Below are positions 50,838 through 60,117 of a stretch of 64,000 nucleotides of DNA, piece after piece. Position 1 is the stretch's first letter. Each line of letters begins with the position of its first letter. The stretch covers positions 157,456-221,455 of the forward strand of contig NZ_AWUK01000021.1 of the NCBI RefSeq assembly GCF_000499205.1, read 5' to 3'. This stretch comes from Paenibacillus sp. MAEPY2 (GTDB lineage Bacteria > Bacillota > Bacilli > Paenibacillales > Paenibacillaceae). The notes under the pieces were generated by a model. That model was not told the DNA's origin. It saw only the letters and a list, made by a program, of their open reading frames with translations, and made no database searches. The position numbers were made by a program, and so were the translations under genes.

Positions 50838-51488
50838 ATGAACTTTAATAAAATTGATATAGACAATTGGAATAGAAAAGAGATATTTAATCATTATTTG
50901 AACCAACAAACGACTTTTAGTATAACCACAGAAATTGATATTAGTGTTTTATACCAAAACATTAAACAAATAGGATATAAATTTTATCCTTCATTAATTT
51001 TCTTAGTGACAAGTGTGATAAACTCAAATACAGCTTTTAGAACTGGTTACAATAGCGAGGGAGATTTAGGTTATTGGGATAAGTTAGACCCACTTTATAC
51101 GATTTTTGATAGTGTATCTGAAACATTCTCTGGTATTTGGACTACTGGAAAGAATGACTTCAAAGAGTTTTATGATCTTTACCTCTCCGATGTAGAGAAA
51201 TATCAAGGTTCTGGGAAATTGTTTCCCAAAACACCTATACCTGAATATACTTTTTCCATTTCTATTCTTCCATGGACTTCATTTACTGGGTTCAACTTAA
51301 ATATCAATAATAACAGTAATTATCTTCTGCCCATTATTACAGCAGGAAAATACAATAAGGAAGGTAATTCAATATATTTACCGTTGTCTTTACAAGTCCA
51401 TCATTCGGTTTGTGATGGTTATCATACAGGATTGTTTATGAGCTCTATACAGGAATTCGCAGATAGATCTAATGACTGGCTTTTATAA
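50838..51488 (+). CDS. cat: Chloramphenicol acetyltransferase
   Basis: 216 residues, the length of the staphylococcal pC194 enzyme, which it closely resembles from memory along its length (MNFNKIDIDNWNRKEIFNHY, TAFRTGYNSEGDLGYWD, TIFDSVSETFSGIW, PWTSFTGFNLNI). The active-site motif HHSVCDGYH, with the catalytic His, is intact. It transfers an acetyl group from acetyl-CoA to chloramphenicol in the cytosol as a trimer. The gene and its leader are visibly more AT-rich than all neighbours and carry the inducible attenuator, so it was probably acquired by transfer, perhaps from a plasmid-borne or Bacillus source. No transposase or plasmid gene flanks it. A terminator follows. Confidence 0.93.
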   Translation: MNFNKIDIDNWNRKEIFNHYLNQQTTFSITTEIDISVLYQNIKQIGYKFYPSLIFLVTSVINSNTAFRTGYNSEGDLGYWDKLDPLYTIFDSVSETFSGIWTTGKNDFKEFYDLYLSDVEKYQGSGKLFPKTPIPEYTFSISILPWTSFTGFNLNINNNSNYLLPIITAGKYNKEGNSIYLPLSLQVHHSVCDGYHTGLFMSSIQEFADRSNDWLL

Positions 51489-51561
51489 TAATTAGAAAAT
51501 GAGATGTCTCACAAGCTCTTAAAAAATGCATATCGATGAAGAGTACTAACCTGATATGTTA

Positions 51562-51602
51562 AAACGGGACGAAGCAAAGGTCTATCCTGCTTCGTCCCGT
51601 TT
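51562..51602 (+). terminator. Rho-independent terminator after cat
   Basis: AAACGGGACGAAGCA (51562-51576) pairs with TGCTTCGTCCCGTTT (51588-51602), a perfect 15-base stem, followed by TATGCTTTT. Confidence 0.9.
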
Positions 51603-51681
51603 ATGCTTTTCCATCATTCTTTTCAAATGGTTGGGTGTACTTCCATTTACCAAGGAACGGTTTCTTTTTGCTTTACAATTT

Positions 51682-51731
51682 AAAAACGGGGCTGTCCCTA
51701 GCCATTTTATGACTTATGGGACAGCCCCGTT
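51682..51731 (-). terminator. Rho-independent terminator of glmS
   Basis: A 14-base perfect inverted repeat (51685-51698 with 51718-51731). Read on the minus strand it is followed by a T-run (complement of 51682-51686). It lies about 120 bases beyond the glmS stop. Confidence 0.9.
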
Positions 51732-51848
51732 CTAATGTCACTAACTTGCCTGCTAGCTAAATAAAGTATCGCCAGTCTAACATTTTATTTTCTCGGTATA
51801 TATAGAACTTTATTTTCATCTGTCATCTTTGAAATTAAAGTCTATCCC

Positions 51849-53681
51849 TTACTCTACTGTTACACTTTTCGCCAGGTTACGTGGTTTATCCACATCGTGA
51901 CCAAGGGCCAGAGAAGCGTAGTATGCAAGCAATTGCAATGCTACAACAGACAGAGCCGGGCTAAGCAGTGGCAGCGTCTTAGGAATAGCAAACGCTTGGT
52001 CAACGGATTTCAGCAATGGTGCTACGTGCTCTTCGTACGTAATTGCCAGTACATCTGCGCCACGTGCTTTCACTTCTTTGATGTTGCTCACGGTTTTCTC
52101 CAGAACGTTCTCTTGCGTTGCCAGAGCAATGACAGGGATACCGTCCTCGATCAATGCGAGTGTACCATGTTTCAACTCACCCGCAGCATACGCTTCGGAG
52201 TGAATATAAGAGATCTCTTTCAGCTTCAACGAACCTTCTTGTGCTACTGCATAATCCAGACCACGGCCGATGAAGAAGAGATGTTCATGTTTGGAGATTT
52301 GTTCTGCATATCCTTTAATGGCTTCCGCTTGCTCCAGCATGGATTCCACTTGTTCAGGCAATGCTTGCATTGCTGCCAGCGTGTGAGCAATCTCTTCTGC
52401 TGTTTGTGTTCCACGAACTTGTGCAAGGTACAGACCCAGCAGGTTGAACGCGATCAATTGCGAAGTGTACGCTTTAGTGGAAGCTACAGCAATTTCCGGT
52501 CCTGCCAATGTTGCAATCACATCGTTCGCATCACGTGCAATGGAGCTGCCCACAACGTTAGTGATGGCGAGTACATGTGCACCATTCGACTGTGCTTCAC
52601 GCAGTGCAGCAAGGGTATCTGCTGTCTCACCGGATTGGCTCACCACGATTACAAGTGTATCTTTGCTCACGATCGGGGAACGATAGCGGTATTCGGAAGC
52701 AACATCTGTTTCTACCGGAATACGCACCAATTGCTCAATTACAGTACGTCCAACCAGACCCGCATGGTACGCCGTACCACAAGCGATGATTTGAACGTTA
52801 CGAATATTTTTAATTTGCTCTTCTGTCATTTTCAACTCAGGAAGTTGAACTTTTTTCCCTTCATTGTCGATGCGACCCAGCATTGTATCACGATATGCTT
52901 TTGGTTGCTCATGAATTTCTTTCAGCATGAAGTGCTCAAATCCGCCTTTTTCTGCGGTCACAGCATCCCAATCGACATGAATCATTTCCCGAGAAATAAA
53001 GTTTCCTTCAATCGTCATCAATTCGACAGCATCATGTGTCAAAACAGCCATTTCACCGTCATTCAGAATGTACACATTACGTGTATGCTCCAGAATTGCC
53101 GGGATATCGGAACCGATAAAGTTCTCGCCTTCACCAATACCGATAATCAGTGGGCTTGCTTGACGCACAGCTACGAGTTTCTCAGGCTCATACTCTGTCA
53201 GAACACCCAGCGCGAACGCTCCGCGCATCAATGTGATCACTTTTTGCACAGCTTTAACGATATCTCCATCGTATTCACGTGCAATCAGGTGAGAGATAAC
53301 TTCAGTATCTGTCTCGGATGTGAAAGTATGGCCTTGAGCAATCAGTTCGTCTTTCAGATCCAGATAGTTCTCGATAATTCCGTTATGAACAACAGAGAAC
53401 TTCTGGCTCTCATCCGTGTGGGGATGGGAGTTCTCATCCGATGGTTTACCATGAGTAGCCCAGCGAGTGTGTCCGATTCCGGCATTACCTACCAGCGGAG
53501 CACCCTCCAGTTTGGCTTCAAGGTTCGCAAGACGTCCCAGAGCTTTGGAAATTTGCAGACCTTCCGGCGTAAATACCGCAATACCTGCAGAGTCATAACC
53601 ACGATACTCAAGCTTTTTCAATCCTTCGATCAATACCGATTGAGTGTTCTTATTACCAATATATCCAACAATACCGCACAT
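51849..53681 (-). CDS. glmS: Glutamine-fructose-6-phosphate aminotransferase
   Basis: 610 residues, full length. Makes glucosamine-6-phosphate from fructose-6-phosphate and glutamine, the first step of UDP-GlcNAc synthesis for peptidoglycan. The N-terminal glutaminase starts with MCGIVGYIG, so Cys2 is the nucleophile; GIGHTRWATHGKPS and SDIPAIL-type segments follow. Two SIS domains (about 285-600) bind the sugar phosphate: VSQSGETADTLAALR, ASTKAYTSQL and the closing DKPRNLAKSVTVE. The cognate ribozyme is in its leader and a promoter lies upstream, so glmS can be regulated apart from glmM. Read with glmM, cdaR and cdaA on the same strand. Confidence 0.97.
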   Translation of the reverse strand: MCGIVGYIGNKNTQSVLIEGLKKLEYRGYDSAGIAVFTPEGLQISKALGRLANLEAKLEGAPLVGNAGIGHTRWATHGKPSDENSHPHTDESQKFSVVHNGIIENYLDLKDELIAQGHTFTSETDTEVISHLIAREYDGDIVKAVQKVITLMRGAFALGVLTEYEPEKLVAVRQASPLIIGIGEGENFIGSDIPAILEHTRNVYILNDGEMAVLTHDAVELMTIEGNFISREMIHVDWDAVTAEKGGFEHFMLKEIHEQPKAYRDTMLGRIDNEGKKVQLPELKMTEEQIKNIRNVQIIACGTAYHAGLVGRTVIEQLVRIPVETDVASEYRYRSPIVSKDTLVIVVSQSGETADTLAALREAQSNGAHVLAITNVVGSSIARDANDVIATLAGPEIAVASTKAYTSQLIAFNLLGLYLAQVRGTQTAEEIAHTLAAMQALPEQVESMLEQAEAIKGYAEQISKHEHLFFIGRGLDYAVAQEGSLKLKEISYIHSEAYAAGELKHGTLALIEDGIPVIALATQENVLEKTVSNIKEVKARGADVLAITYEEHVAPLLKSVDQAFAIPKTLPLLSPALSVVALQLLAYYASLALGHDVDKPRNLAKSVTVE

Positions 53682-53928
53682 AGTTTAGTTCCTCCGATTG
53701 TATATGAATACTGTGTCACGAAGAGAAACAGGCTGGCACGGCATATCAGAAAAATGAAAATGATTGCCTAACGTATCATGAATACTTTTCAACTATTCAA
53801 TTATCAATGATCAGAGCAGCCTCTTGCCGCTCCGCAGTCATAAGCTGTTATTAGATGCAATCATGAATGTACATCATTTTCCCGTCCGCGCACTGTTCAC
53901 GCTCTTCGCGCACATTCATTTGAATTTT

Positions 53929-54155
53929 AGTTGACTCTTGCACCTACCGGCGCGTTGTGTGGACAGTCACCCATCCATTTTCCGCAATCCGGTTTACGGC
54001 TCTGGTGCATCACCGGGAGGTCCCCGCCGAACAATCCGAACACCTCCACCTCGTCAGCTTGATTGCCGTCGATCCTGCTCAGTAGTCTCTTATACTTCAA
54101 GATTCGTACCGATCAAAATCCTTCCCGCGCAACTTCAAGCTCTGGCGCTTGTGTA
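53929..54155 (-). ncRNA. glmS ribozyme (GlcN6P-activated self-cleaving riboswitch)
   Basis: Read on the minus strand, the leader contains AGCGCCAGAGCTTGAAG with the cleavage site before the first G (54148), then TGACGAGGTGGAGGTG, GGGGACCTCCCGG and ATGGATGGGTGACTGTCC, the conserved pieces of the glmS ribozyme core and its P3-P4 extension. The element self-cleaves when glucosamine-6-phosphate binds, which lowers glmS mRNA. It lies 250 bases upstream of the glmS start and about 50 bases after the predicted transcription start. The 3' boundary is approximate. Confidence 0.95.
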
Positions 54156-54205
54156 ACTAGTACCTTACGATCCTCACTTTCTGTGTCTGAATGACGACTC
54201 CACTC

Positions 54206-54234
54206 ATTATATGCACGTCAGGTTCATTTTGCAA
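54206..54234 (-). promoter_or_regulatory. glmS promoter
   Basis: On the minus strand TTGCAA (54229-54234), a 17-base spacer and a perfect TATAAT (54206-54211). Transcription would start near 54199, about 50 bases before the ribozyme cleavage site. Confidence 0.85.
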
Positions 54235-54422
54235 TGGAGCAAAGTACCTGTGACAATTTCGGCATATTTACCCACAATCCCGACCCGATAAACAGACCCA
54301 TGGTCTCACTAGGCCGGGACGTAGGAATATGGGTTTATATAGAATAAACCCTGTTAGATTAAGCCTTATGTGACAGTGATTCCCTTGAAGCAACTGTGTC
54401 TGTAAGACCTATCGATCAGGTC

Positions 54423-55763
54423 CTATACCAGTTCTTTTTGCACTACATCTGCAATTTGAGACACGAATTGTTCAAGTTCATTCTTATCTGGTCCTTCCGC
54501 CATAACACGGATCAGGGATTCGGTCCCGGAAGCACGAACAAGTACGCGTCCATTATCACCCAGCTGTTGCTCTACTGTAGCAATCGCTTGCTCAATGGCA
54601 GAATTGCCCTCGTATTTGCTCTTATCTTCAACACGCACGTTCACCAATACTTGTGGGTACTGGGTCATCAGCGCCTTAAGCTCACTCAGCTTTTTACCGG
54701 AAGCTTTCAAGGTATCCACGAGCTGAATCGCTGTCAGCATGCCATCGCCTGTTGTATTGTAATCCAGAAAAATAACATGACCGGACTGCTCTCCACCCAG
54801 GTTGTAACCCCCACGGCGCATTTCTTCCATCACATAACGGTCACCTACGGCAGTCTTTGCTGTTTTCAGTGCCAGTTTCTCCGTTGCTTTGTAGAATCCG
54901 ATGTTACTCATTACGGTAGATACCACGGTACTGTCTTTCAGCTTGCCTGCACGATTCATCGCATCACCACAGATGCACAGAATAAAGTCACCATCAACCT
55001 CAGCACCTGTCTCATCAATAGCAATCAGACGATCCGCATCCCCGTCAAAAGCAAGACCCAGATCCGCTTTATGTTTCAGCACCTCTTGTTTCAAATTCTC
55101 CGGGTGAGTTGACCCGCATTGCTCATTGATATTCAGGCCGTTAGGCTCAGCTCCTATAGCAATGACTTCTGCACCAAGATCTCTGAACAATTTGGGTGCC
55201 AGCTCATAAGCTGCTCCATTAGCGCAGTCCAGAACAATTTTGAGTCCTGAGAACGACTCATTTACGGTTGTTTTCAGATAGTCCAAATAACGATAACGGG
55301 ATTCTTCATCCACGGTCACGGTTCCTAAACCACCACCTACAGGACGCGGCAATTGATCCGTTTCTGCATCCATCAGTTCTTCGATCCGGTTCTCCGTCTC
55401 ATCCGACAGCTTGAAGCCATCTCCGCCAAAAAATTTGATTCCGTTATCCTCAACCGGATTGTGGGAAGCCGAGATCATTACCCCTGCATCGGCCTTCAGC
55501 AGACGAGCAATATACGCCACTCCAGGAGTGGATACAACGCCCAGACGAATTACATCAGCGCCAATGGATAGCAAACCTGCAACCAGTGCGGATTCCAGCA
55601 TTAGCCCCGAGATACGGGTATCCATACCGATAACCACTTTTGGTCTTTCCACACCACCTGCAAGCACATAACCACCACAGCGTCCGATGCTGTAAGCCAG
55701 CTCCGCCGTTAACTCTTTATTGGCAACACCTCTTACACCGTCTGTACCAAAATATTTCCCCAT
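54423..55763 (-). CDS. glmM: Phosphoglucosamine mutase
   Basis: 446 residues, full length. Interconverts glucosamine-6-phosphate and glucosamine-1-phosphate. The start [15 protein letters not shown], the phosphoserine loop [20 protein letters not shown] (Ser is phosphorylated in the active enzyme), the metal loop [15 protein letters not shown] and the C-terminal phosphate-binding [12 protein letters not shown] are all intact. AAGGAG gives the ATG. It is downstream of cdaR and cdaA on the same strand, a conserved order that ties c-di-AMP synthesis to amino-sugar metabolism; GlmM binds and inhibits CdaA in several Firmicutes. Confidence 0.97.
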   Translation of the reverse strand: MGKYFGTDGVRGVANKELTAELAYSIGRCGGYVLAGGVERPKVVIGMDTRISGLMLESALVAGLLSIGADVIRLGVVSTPGVAYIARLLKADAGVMISASHNPVEDNGIKFFGGDGFKLSDETENRIEELMDAETDQLPRPVGGGLGTVTVDEESRYRYLDYLKTTVNESFSGLKIVLDCANGAAYELAPKLFRDLGAEVIAIGAEPNGLNINEQCGSTHPENLKQEVLKHKADLGLAFDGDADRLIAIDETGAEVDGDFILCICGDAMNRAGKLKDSTVVSTVMSNIGFYKATEKLALKTAKTAVGDRYVMEEMRRGGYNLGGEQSGHVIFLDYNTTGDGMLTAIQLVDTLKASGKKLSELKALMTQYPQVLVNVRVEDKSKYEGNSAIEQAIATVEQQLGDNGRVLVRASGTESLIRVMAEGPDKNELEQFVSQIADVVQKELV

Positions 55764-55836
55764 GATCTAACTCCTTCTATTCGCATCATATAAGAGCATA
55801 AACGTTATTTTAAAATTTTGATCTGAACATTTTCTT

Positions 55837-57318
55837 TTACGGGTTGGAGCCACTATTGCTGCTGCCGCTGTTATTGGAGTTACCTCGATTGGTATTCCCC
55901 TGCTGGCTCTGCTCCTGATTGTCCGTATTCGATTCTGTTTCTTCTTCTCCAGGAGCAGTTTCGGTATCCCCATTCTCAACTTCGACTGGTGAAGGATCAG
56001 GCCCTATCGTCCCTTCATCCTTCGGATCCTCGCCGGGAGCAACCGTCGTATCATCAGCCTTTTCACTAATCTTGACGGTAGCGCTCAGATCATTTGATGA
56101 TTCATCCAGTTTGGCAAAACGAGGCAAGTCAGCCTCAAGCTTTATTTCATGCGTGCCTACCGTAAGTCCAGCAAGATCCGCAGTCAGCTTAATATCATCG
56201 CTACTTAGACCTTCAAGCATCGTTGAAGAACCTTTAAGCGTAATATTTAAGCCACCGCTTTTGGGAGTAACCAATGTCCCTTCCAGCCCGTTCCCGGCGC
56301 CAGTAAGCGTAATGGGTACGTTCGGAAAGACTTTGGTCGTCTCCTGAAGCTCATCGAAAGGCGATACCGTCACCTTAAGCTGAATCGAACTAGGCTCGAT
56401 TTTCTCAAAACCGGAAGGCGGCGTCAAGTCCACGTTAACTGTCGACGTTCCTGCCTCATCAAACTGTGTAAGATCAAGGGTTACTTGGTCGTAGGACTGT
56501 ATACCCGCAAGAGCATCCTCTGTACCGTAAACCGAGACTTCTTTCACGCTTGGCTCAACCGTGGAGAGCACCAGCCCCTCCGGCAGTTGTCCTGAATATT
56601 TGATTCTTAAGGGTACAGTTGTATAGGGCTGCCTGACCGGAATCCGAACTTCAACGGTCTCTGGTGTAACAATCGCATTTTCAATGACCTTGCCCTCGGC
56701 GTCCAATGCCTGAAGCTTCACTTTTTTCTGAACCACGTCATCCTTCGCATCCTTCACGCTCACACTGCCCTGAACCTTCGCTACGGCGTCAAGCTGCCCT
56801 TCCGGCAGAGTTACCTTAACTGGACCCGAAGGTTCAACAACGGGCGTTCCAGCGCTGTATCCGGCGGAAGGTTCTCCTTCGGGTACAATATTCACGTCGA
56901 AAGATTTGGTGCCCAGTTTTTCCACGTTGACTGTAACCATGGAAGGCTCCATGCTTACCACTTCAACTCCTGAAGGCAGATCGGGTACTAACGGTAACGT
57001 ATTGGACCCATCTTTCACCTGACTCAAATCCACTAGCACTTTATAATCATCATTCGTAAAAATCGAAGTCAACATCGAGCGCTGCCCTTTAATCTCCAGA
57101 CGTACTTCATCCGTACTTAATGAAGTAAGGACGTAGGAGTTGCTGTCGAGCCCATAGGGCTGAATAGGCACGGTACGCTCCACAACCTTATTGGTCGTCC
57201 CAGTTGAGATTGTCGGCGTAGTTGGTACTTCATCCAGATGTATCATGAACCAAAGCAACAAACTCACCGCTAAGGCTAGAATCTTCGCAAAATTGTTATT
57301 GTTAAACCATTTATCCAT
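55837..57318 (-). CDS. cdaR: CdaA regulatory protein CdaR with YbbR domains
   Basis: 493 residues. One N-terminal membrane helix (NNNNFAKILALAVSLLLWFMIHL) anchors four extracytoplasmic YbbR domains, each a small beta fold of about 80-90 residues. The C-terminus is an unusual low-complexity tail of about 70 residues rich in Glu, Asp, Asn, Ser, Gly and Pro. The ATG at 57318 is chosen because GGGGGG lies seven bases upstream, and it overlaps the end of cdaA by eight bases. CdaR modulates the diadenylate cyclase CdaA in the membrane. Confidence 0.93.
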   Translation of the reverse strand: MDKWFNNNNFAKILALAVSLLLWFMIHLDEVPTTPTISTGTTNKVVERTVPIQPYGLDSNSYVLTSLSTDEVRLEIKGQRSMLTSIFTNDDYKVLVDLSQVKDGSNTLPLVPDLPSGVEVVSMEPSMVTVNVEKLGTKSFDVNIVPEGEPSAGYSAGTPVVEPSGPVKVTLPEGQLDAVAKVQGSVSVKDAKDDVVQKKVKLQALDAEGKVIENAIVTPETVEVRIPVRQPYTTVPLRIKYSGQLPEGLVLSTVEPSVKEVSVYGTEDALAGIQSYDQVTLDLTQFDEAGTSTVNVDLTPPSGFEKIEPSSIQLKVTVSPFDELQETTKVFPNVPITLTGAGNGLEGTLVTPKSGGLNITLKGSSTMLEGLSSDDIKLTADLAGLTVGTHEIKLEADLPRFAKLDESSNDLSATVKISEKADDTTVAPGEDPKDEGTIGPDPSPVEVENGDTETAPGEEETESNTDNQEQSQQGNTNRGNSNNSGSSNSGSNP

Positions 57319-58150
57319 TTTTACGCCCCCCCTTCCGTTTCCAGAAGGTAGTCCAACCATTCTTTTTACTTAGATTGGATGTTGGACGCAGTTCTTCGTA
57401 CAGTTTGGCAATCAGCGATTCTTCCTTGATATCCCGGACGACCTGTCCATTCATTGCAAGAGACACTTGTCCCGTCTCCTCTGAAACAACCAGACAGATC
57501 GCGTCTGCCACCTCAGTAATCCCGATCGCTGCACGGTGACGCGTTCCCAGCTCCTTGCTGATAAACGGATTCTCGGACAATGGCAAATAACAGGCTGCCG
57601 CCGAAATCTGTTTGCCCTGTATAATGACGGCTCCATCATGGAGCGGTGTATTCGGAATAAAAATGTTAATCATCAGCTCCGAGCTAACCAGTGATTGCAT
57701 CTGGATCCCGGACTCCGTGTAATCGTTCAGGCCTGTTTCGCGTTCGAATACAACCAATGCACCAATTTTTCGCCGTGACAAATAATTGACGGACTTAATG
57801 ATCTCACCAATTAACACCGTTAATTCTTCGTCACTTGCCGCTGCCGAGCGTCCAAACAGCTTGCCACGGCCCAATTGCTCCAGACCACGGCGCAGCTCCG
57901 GCTGAAAGATAATAAAGACCGCAACGACACCAAACGTAAACATCTGGTTCATCAGCCATTTGAGCGTATAGAGATTTAGCCACGTACTTAGTGCCCAGAT
58001 CACCACAAGGAACAATATACCTTTTAGCAGTTGAACCGCACGGGTGCCTCGCACGAGCAAAATCAGTTTGTACATAATATAGGTAACGATCAATATATCG
58101 ATAACGTCCTTAATGGACTCTTTCCACGTTAAGTCAGCAAAATAGTTCAT
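57311..58150 (-). CDS. cdaA: Membrane diadenylate cyclase CdaA
   Basis: 279 residues. Three N-terminal membrane helices (about 13-30, 38-55 and 62-82) are followed by a DAC domain with both catalytic motifs: HDGA (in NTPLHDGAVII) and RHR (in GTRHRAAIG). It makes c-di-AMP from two ATP. GGGGG lies before the ATG. First gene of cdaA-cdaR-glmM. The upstream gap holds a candidate promoter with a palindrome. Confidence 0.96.
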   Translation of the reverse strand: MNYFADLTWKESIKDVIDILIVTYIMYKLILLVRGTRAVQLLKGILFLVVIWALSTWLNLYTLKWLMNQMFTFGVVAVFIIFQPELRRGLEQLGRGKLFGRSAAASDEELTVLIGEIIKSVNYLSRRKIGALVVFERETGLNDYTESGIQMQSLVSSELMINIFIPNTPLHDGAVIIQGKQISAAACYLPLSENPFISKELGTRHRAAIGITEVADAICLVVSEETGQVSLAMNGQVVRDIKEESLIAKLYEELRPTSNLSKKNGWTTFWKRKGGRKNG

Positions 58151-58474
58151 AAGCCAGCCCCCGCTATCCCCATTGATGAGTAAACCCTGATCTCATATTA
58201 ACCCATTAGGATTTAAATAATCCTTATCTCGCATTTTTGCATCATTCGATTCAAGCTCGCTCCCAGGCACAAAATATAAACGAATTGAACCATTTCGATC
58301 TATATTTTGCTGATTGAAGAACGCTCTTTGAATTTAGGCAAAATGCTTTTCTATATGTAGTAGTATGTTCTCTTTAGTATCTAGGTTATAACGTTAACGT
58401 TCAGGTTGCAAGTTACGGGAGTCACAAACTGCGCAGAAACAACACAAATCCCATAAATTACAAAGTTCATAAGA
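58151..58474. other. Leader and promoter region of cdaA
   Basis: No gene. It holds a 44-base imperfect hairpin whose arms are CAAAATATA (58270-58278) and TATATTTTG (58301-58309) with inner CGAA/TTCG pairing, and a perfect 12-bp palindrome AACGTTAACGTT (58390-58401). On the minus strand the palindrome lies between TTGCAA and TATAAC, 15 bases apart, a possible cdaA promoter. Confidence 0.45.
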
Positions 58475-58510
58475 TAAAAAAGAGTACCCCAGCAATCTGG
58501 AGGTACCCTG
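58475..58510 (-). terminator. Rho-independent terminator of rsiW
   Basis: On the minus strand GGGTACCTCCAG pairs with CTGGGGTACTC around ATTG, followed by six T. It is about 35 bases after the rsiW stop. Confidence 0.8.
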
Positions 58511-58543
58511 CTTGGTATATACCATTGAAGAAGTCACCCTATA

Positions 58544-59158
58544 TTAGCGGTATGCCACTTCATTTACCATATTGGTTATTTTGTACCAGAACCAGTCCAG
58601 CGCCTGATCAATACTTTTCACCTGACCGGAAATATGCGCCGTTGAAGCCTGATACAGCTGTCCGTCGATGACCGTCAGATTGCCATTTACATCACCGTAC
58701 ACCTGGGCAGTTCCATTCTCTATCGTAAGATCGCCAGCAATGGACTTGCCCTCCGGAACAATAACCGTGTTTCCTTCAATCACGATCTGGTCCAGATTAT
58801 TTCCCTTAACGACCATTTCGTTATTCTGATTCCAGAAATTCCAGGCGCTAAAGAGCATCACGACCAAAAAGAAGGCTGCCGCCGTCAGCGCGGGATGTCC
58901 TTTGACCCATTTGAGCCATACTTGCTGTCTCTTGGGCTGGGGCAGAGCATTCATAATTCGATTGGTCAGCTCATCCGAGGCAGACGGTGAATAGTGTTTC
59001 ATGGCAAAGAGTAGCATTTCCGTCTGTTCCAACTCTTTAAAGCGCATGCGACAATCCGGACAGGTCACAAGGTGACTTTTCAGGTCAACCTTCTGGGCCG
59101 GGGACAACGACTCATCCAAACATTCATGCATTAAAGAGACGGCCGAGTTGCAATCCAT
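58544..59158 (-). CDS. rsiW: Anti-sigma-W factor RsiW
   Basis: 204 residues. The N-terminal zinc-binding anti-sigma domain has H29-x3-C33-x2-C36 (HLVTCPDC). One membrane helix at about 88-109 (HPALTAAAFFLVVMLFSAW) and an extracytoplasmic C-terminus made of short beta repeats (VIEGNTVIVPEG, IENGTAQVYGDVNGNLTVIDG). RsiW holds SigW inactive until regulated proteolysis at the membrane releases it. It follows sigW by about 135 bases on the same strand. Confidence 0.9.
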   Translation of the reverse strand: MDCNSAVSLMHECLDESLSPAQKVDLKSHLVTCPDCRMRFKELEQTEMLLFAMKHYSPSASDELTNRIMNALPQPKRQQVWLKWVKGHPALTAAAFFLVVMLFSAWNFWNQNNEMVVKGNNLDQIVIEGNTVIVPEGKSIAGDLTIENGTAQVYGDVNGNLTVIDGQLYQASTAHISGQVKSIDQALDWFWYKITNMVNEVAYR

Positions 59159-59294
59159 ATGAGAGCCAATCCTTTCTTTAGATCACTTAGTCCTTGCATT
59201 GCCAAAAAGCACGCATAAGACTTGCATACATTACATACGCATCCGTTTCGGATATGTTTCAAATAATTTCGCCCAAAATAAAGACGTTTTACAT

Positions 59295-59861
59295 TTACAA
59301 CTTATACTCCAGTTTTTTACGCAAAAAATCACGACCCCGATGAACACGAGTTTTAATCGTTGTTACGGGCATACCTGTCACATCACTGATTTCCTGCAGC
59401 GACAAGTCCTGTAAATATCTCAAAATCATGACTGATTTATACTTGGCCGGCAAACTGTCAATCGCTTCACGGATAAGTGTCTGTGTCTCAGACAAAAGTG
59501 CTTCGCTCTCTGGTGTACGATCATCACTAGGAAGCATCGCATAACCGTCAGATCCTTCCTGATCATTCAGCTCTGCATCCAATGAGTAAGAAGGCTTCTT
59601 CCGTCGTAAGCGGTCAATACACAGATTGGTTGCAATCCGGTAAATCCAGGTTGAGAACTTCTGGTTCGGATCATACTTCTCCATATTGCGAAACACACGC
59701 AAAAACGTCTCCTGTACAACGTCTTCGGCTTCATGACGATTGTTCAGCATCCGGTATGCCAGATGAAACAGCTTGTCCTTGTATAATTCAACGATTTCTG
59801 CAAAGGCTCGCTGGTCACCCTTCAGTACCAGCTTAACAAGCCTGTTCTCCAAATTGTCCAC
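59295..59861 (-). CDS. sigW: ECF RNA polymerase sigma factor SigW
   Basis: 188 residues, nearly the same length as B. subtilis SigW. Region 2 (AFAEIVELYKDKLFHLAYRMLNNRHEAEDVVQETFLRVFRNM, then KFSTWIYRIATNLCIDRLRR) and region 4 (SLQEISDVTGMPVTTIKTRVHRGRDFLRKKL) are both clear. The GTG at 59861 is chosen because GGGGG lies seven bases upstream and it gives the family length; an ATG six codons earlier is a fair alternative. SigW responds to cell-envelope stress. Auto-regulation is expected, but I could not pick out a clear sigma-W-type promoter. Confidence 0.92.
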   Translation of the reverse strand: MDNLENRLVKLVLKGDQRAFAEIVELYKDKLFHLAYRMLNNRHEAEDVVQETFLRVFRNMEKYDPNQKFSTWIYRIATNLCIDRLRRKKPSYSLDAELNDQEGSDGYAMLPSDDRTPESEALLSETQTLIREAIDSLPAKYKSVMILRYLQDLSLQEISDVTGMPVTTIKTRVHRGRDFLRKKLEYKL

Positions 59862-59997
59862 CCTTATTCCCCCAGACATGCTGATGGGTCTTCCGCCTTC
59901 TAATACCCGTCCACACTTGTAATTCACCAATCAAATCGTAAATCAACTTTGGTCAAAAATCAAGACTGTGCCGGAAAATATCCGCCAAAAACAGTAA

Positions 59998-60026
59998 AAA
60001 CGGGAACTCCAGAAGGAGTCCCGTTT
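59998..60026 (-). terminator. Rho-independent terminator of ppc
   Basis: On the minus strand AAACGGGACTCC pairs with GGAGTTCCCGTTT around TTCT, followed by a T-run. It is about 90 bases after the ppc stop. Confidence 0.88.
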
Positions 60027-60117
60027 CATCTCTCACCCAAGCTGAGGAAAGAATTAAGCTTTTTGCTGTCTACATGGCTGTAAAATTCATTTCATTAATT
60101 CTTAAGCAGCTTAACGA

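Noticed and set aside
51897..53771. 624-codon open frame on the plus strand opposite glmS
   Set aside because: It is an antisense shadow: Cys/His/Phe-rich, no ribosome site and no recognisable domain, while glmS is certain on the other strand.
53880..53925. Repeated GTGCGCG in the glmS leader
   Set aside because: The two copies are direct, not inverted, so they do not form a hairpin; no function can be supported.
53938..54156. 72-codon plus-strand frame
   Set aside because: It is the complement of the glmS ribozyme.
54396..55112. 238-codon plus-strand frame opposite glmM
   Set aside because: Antisense to glmM; no support of its own.
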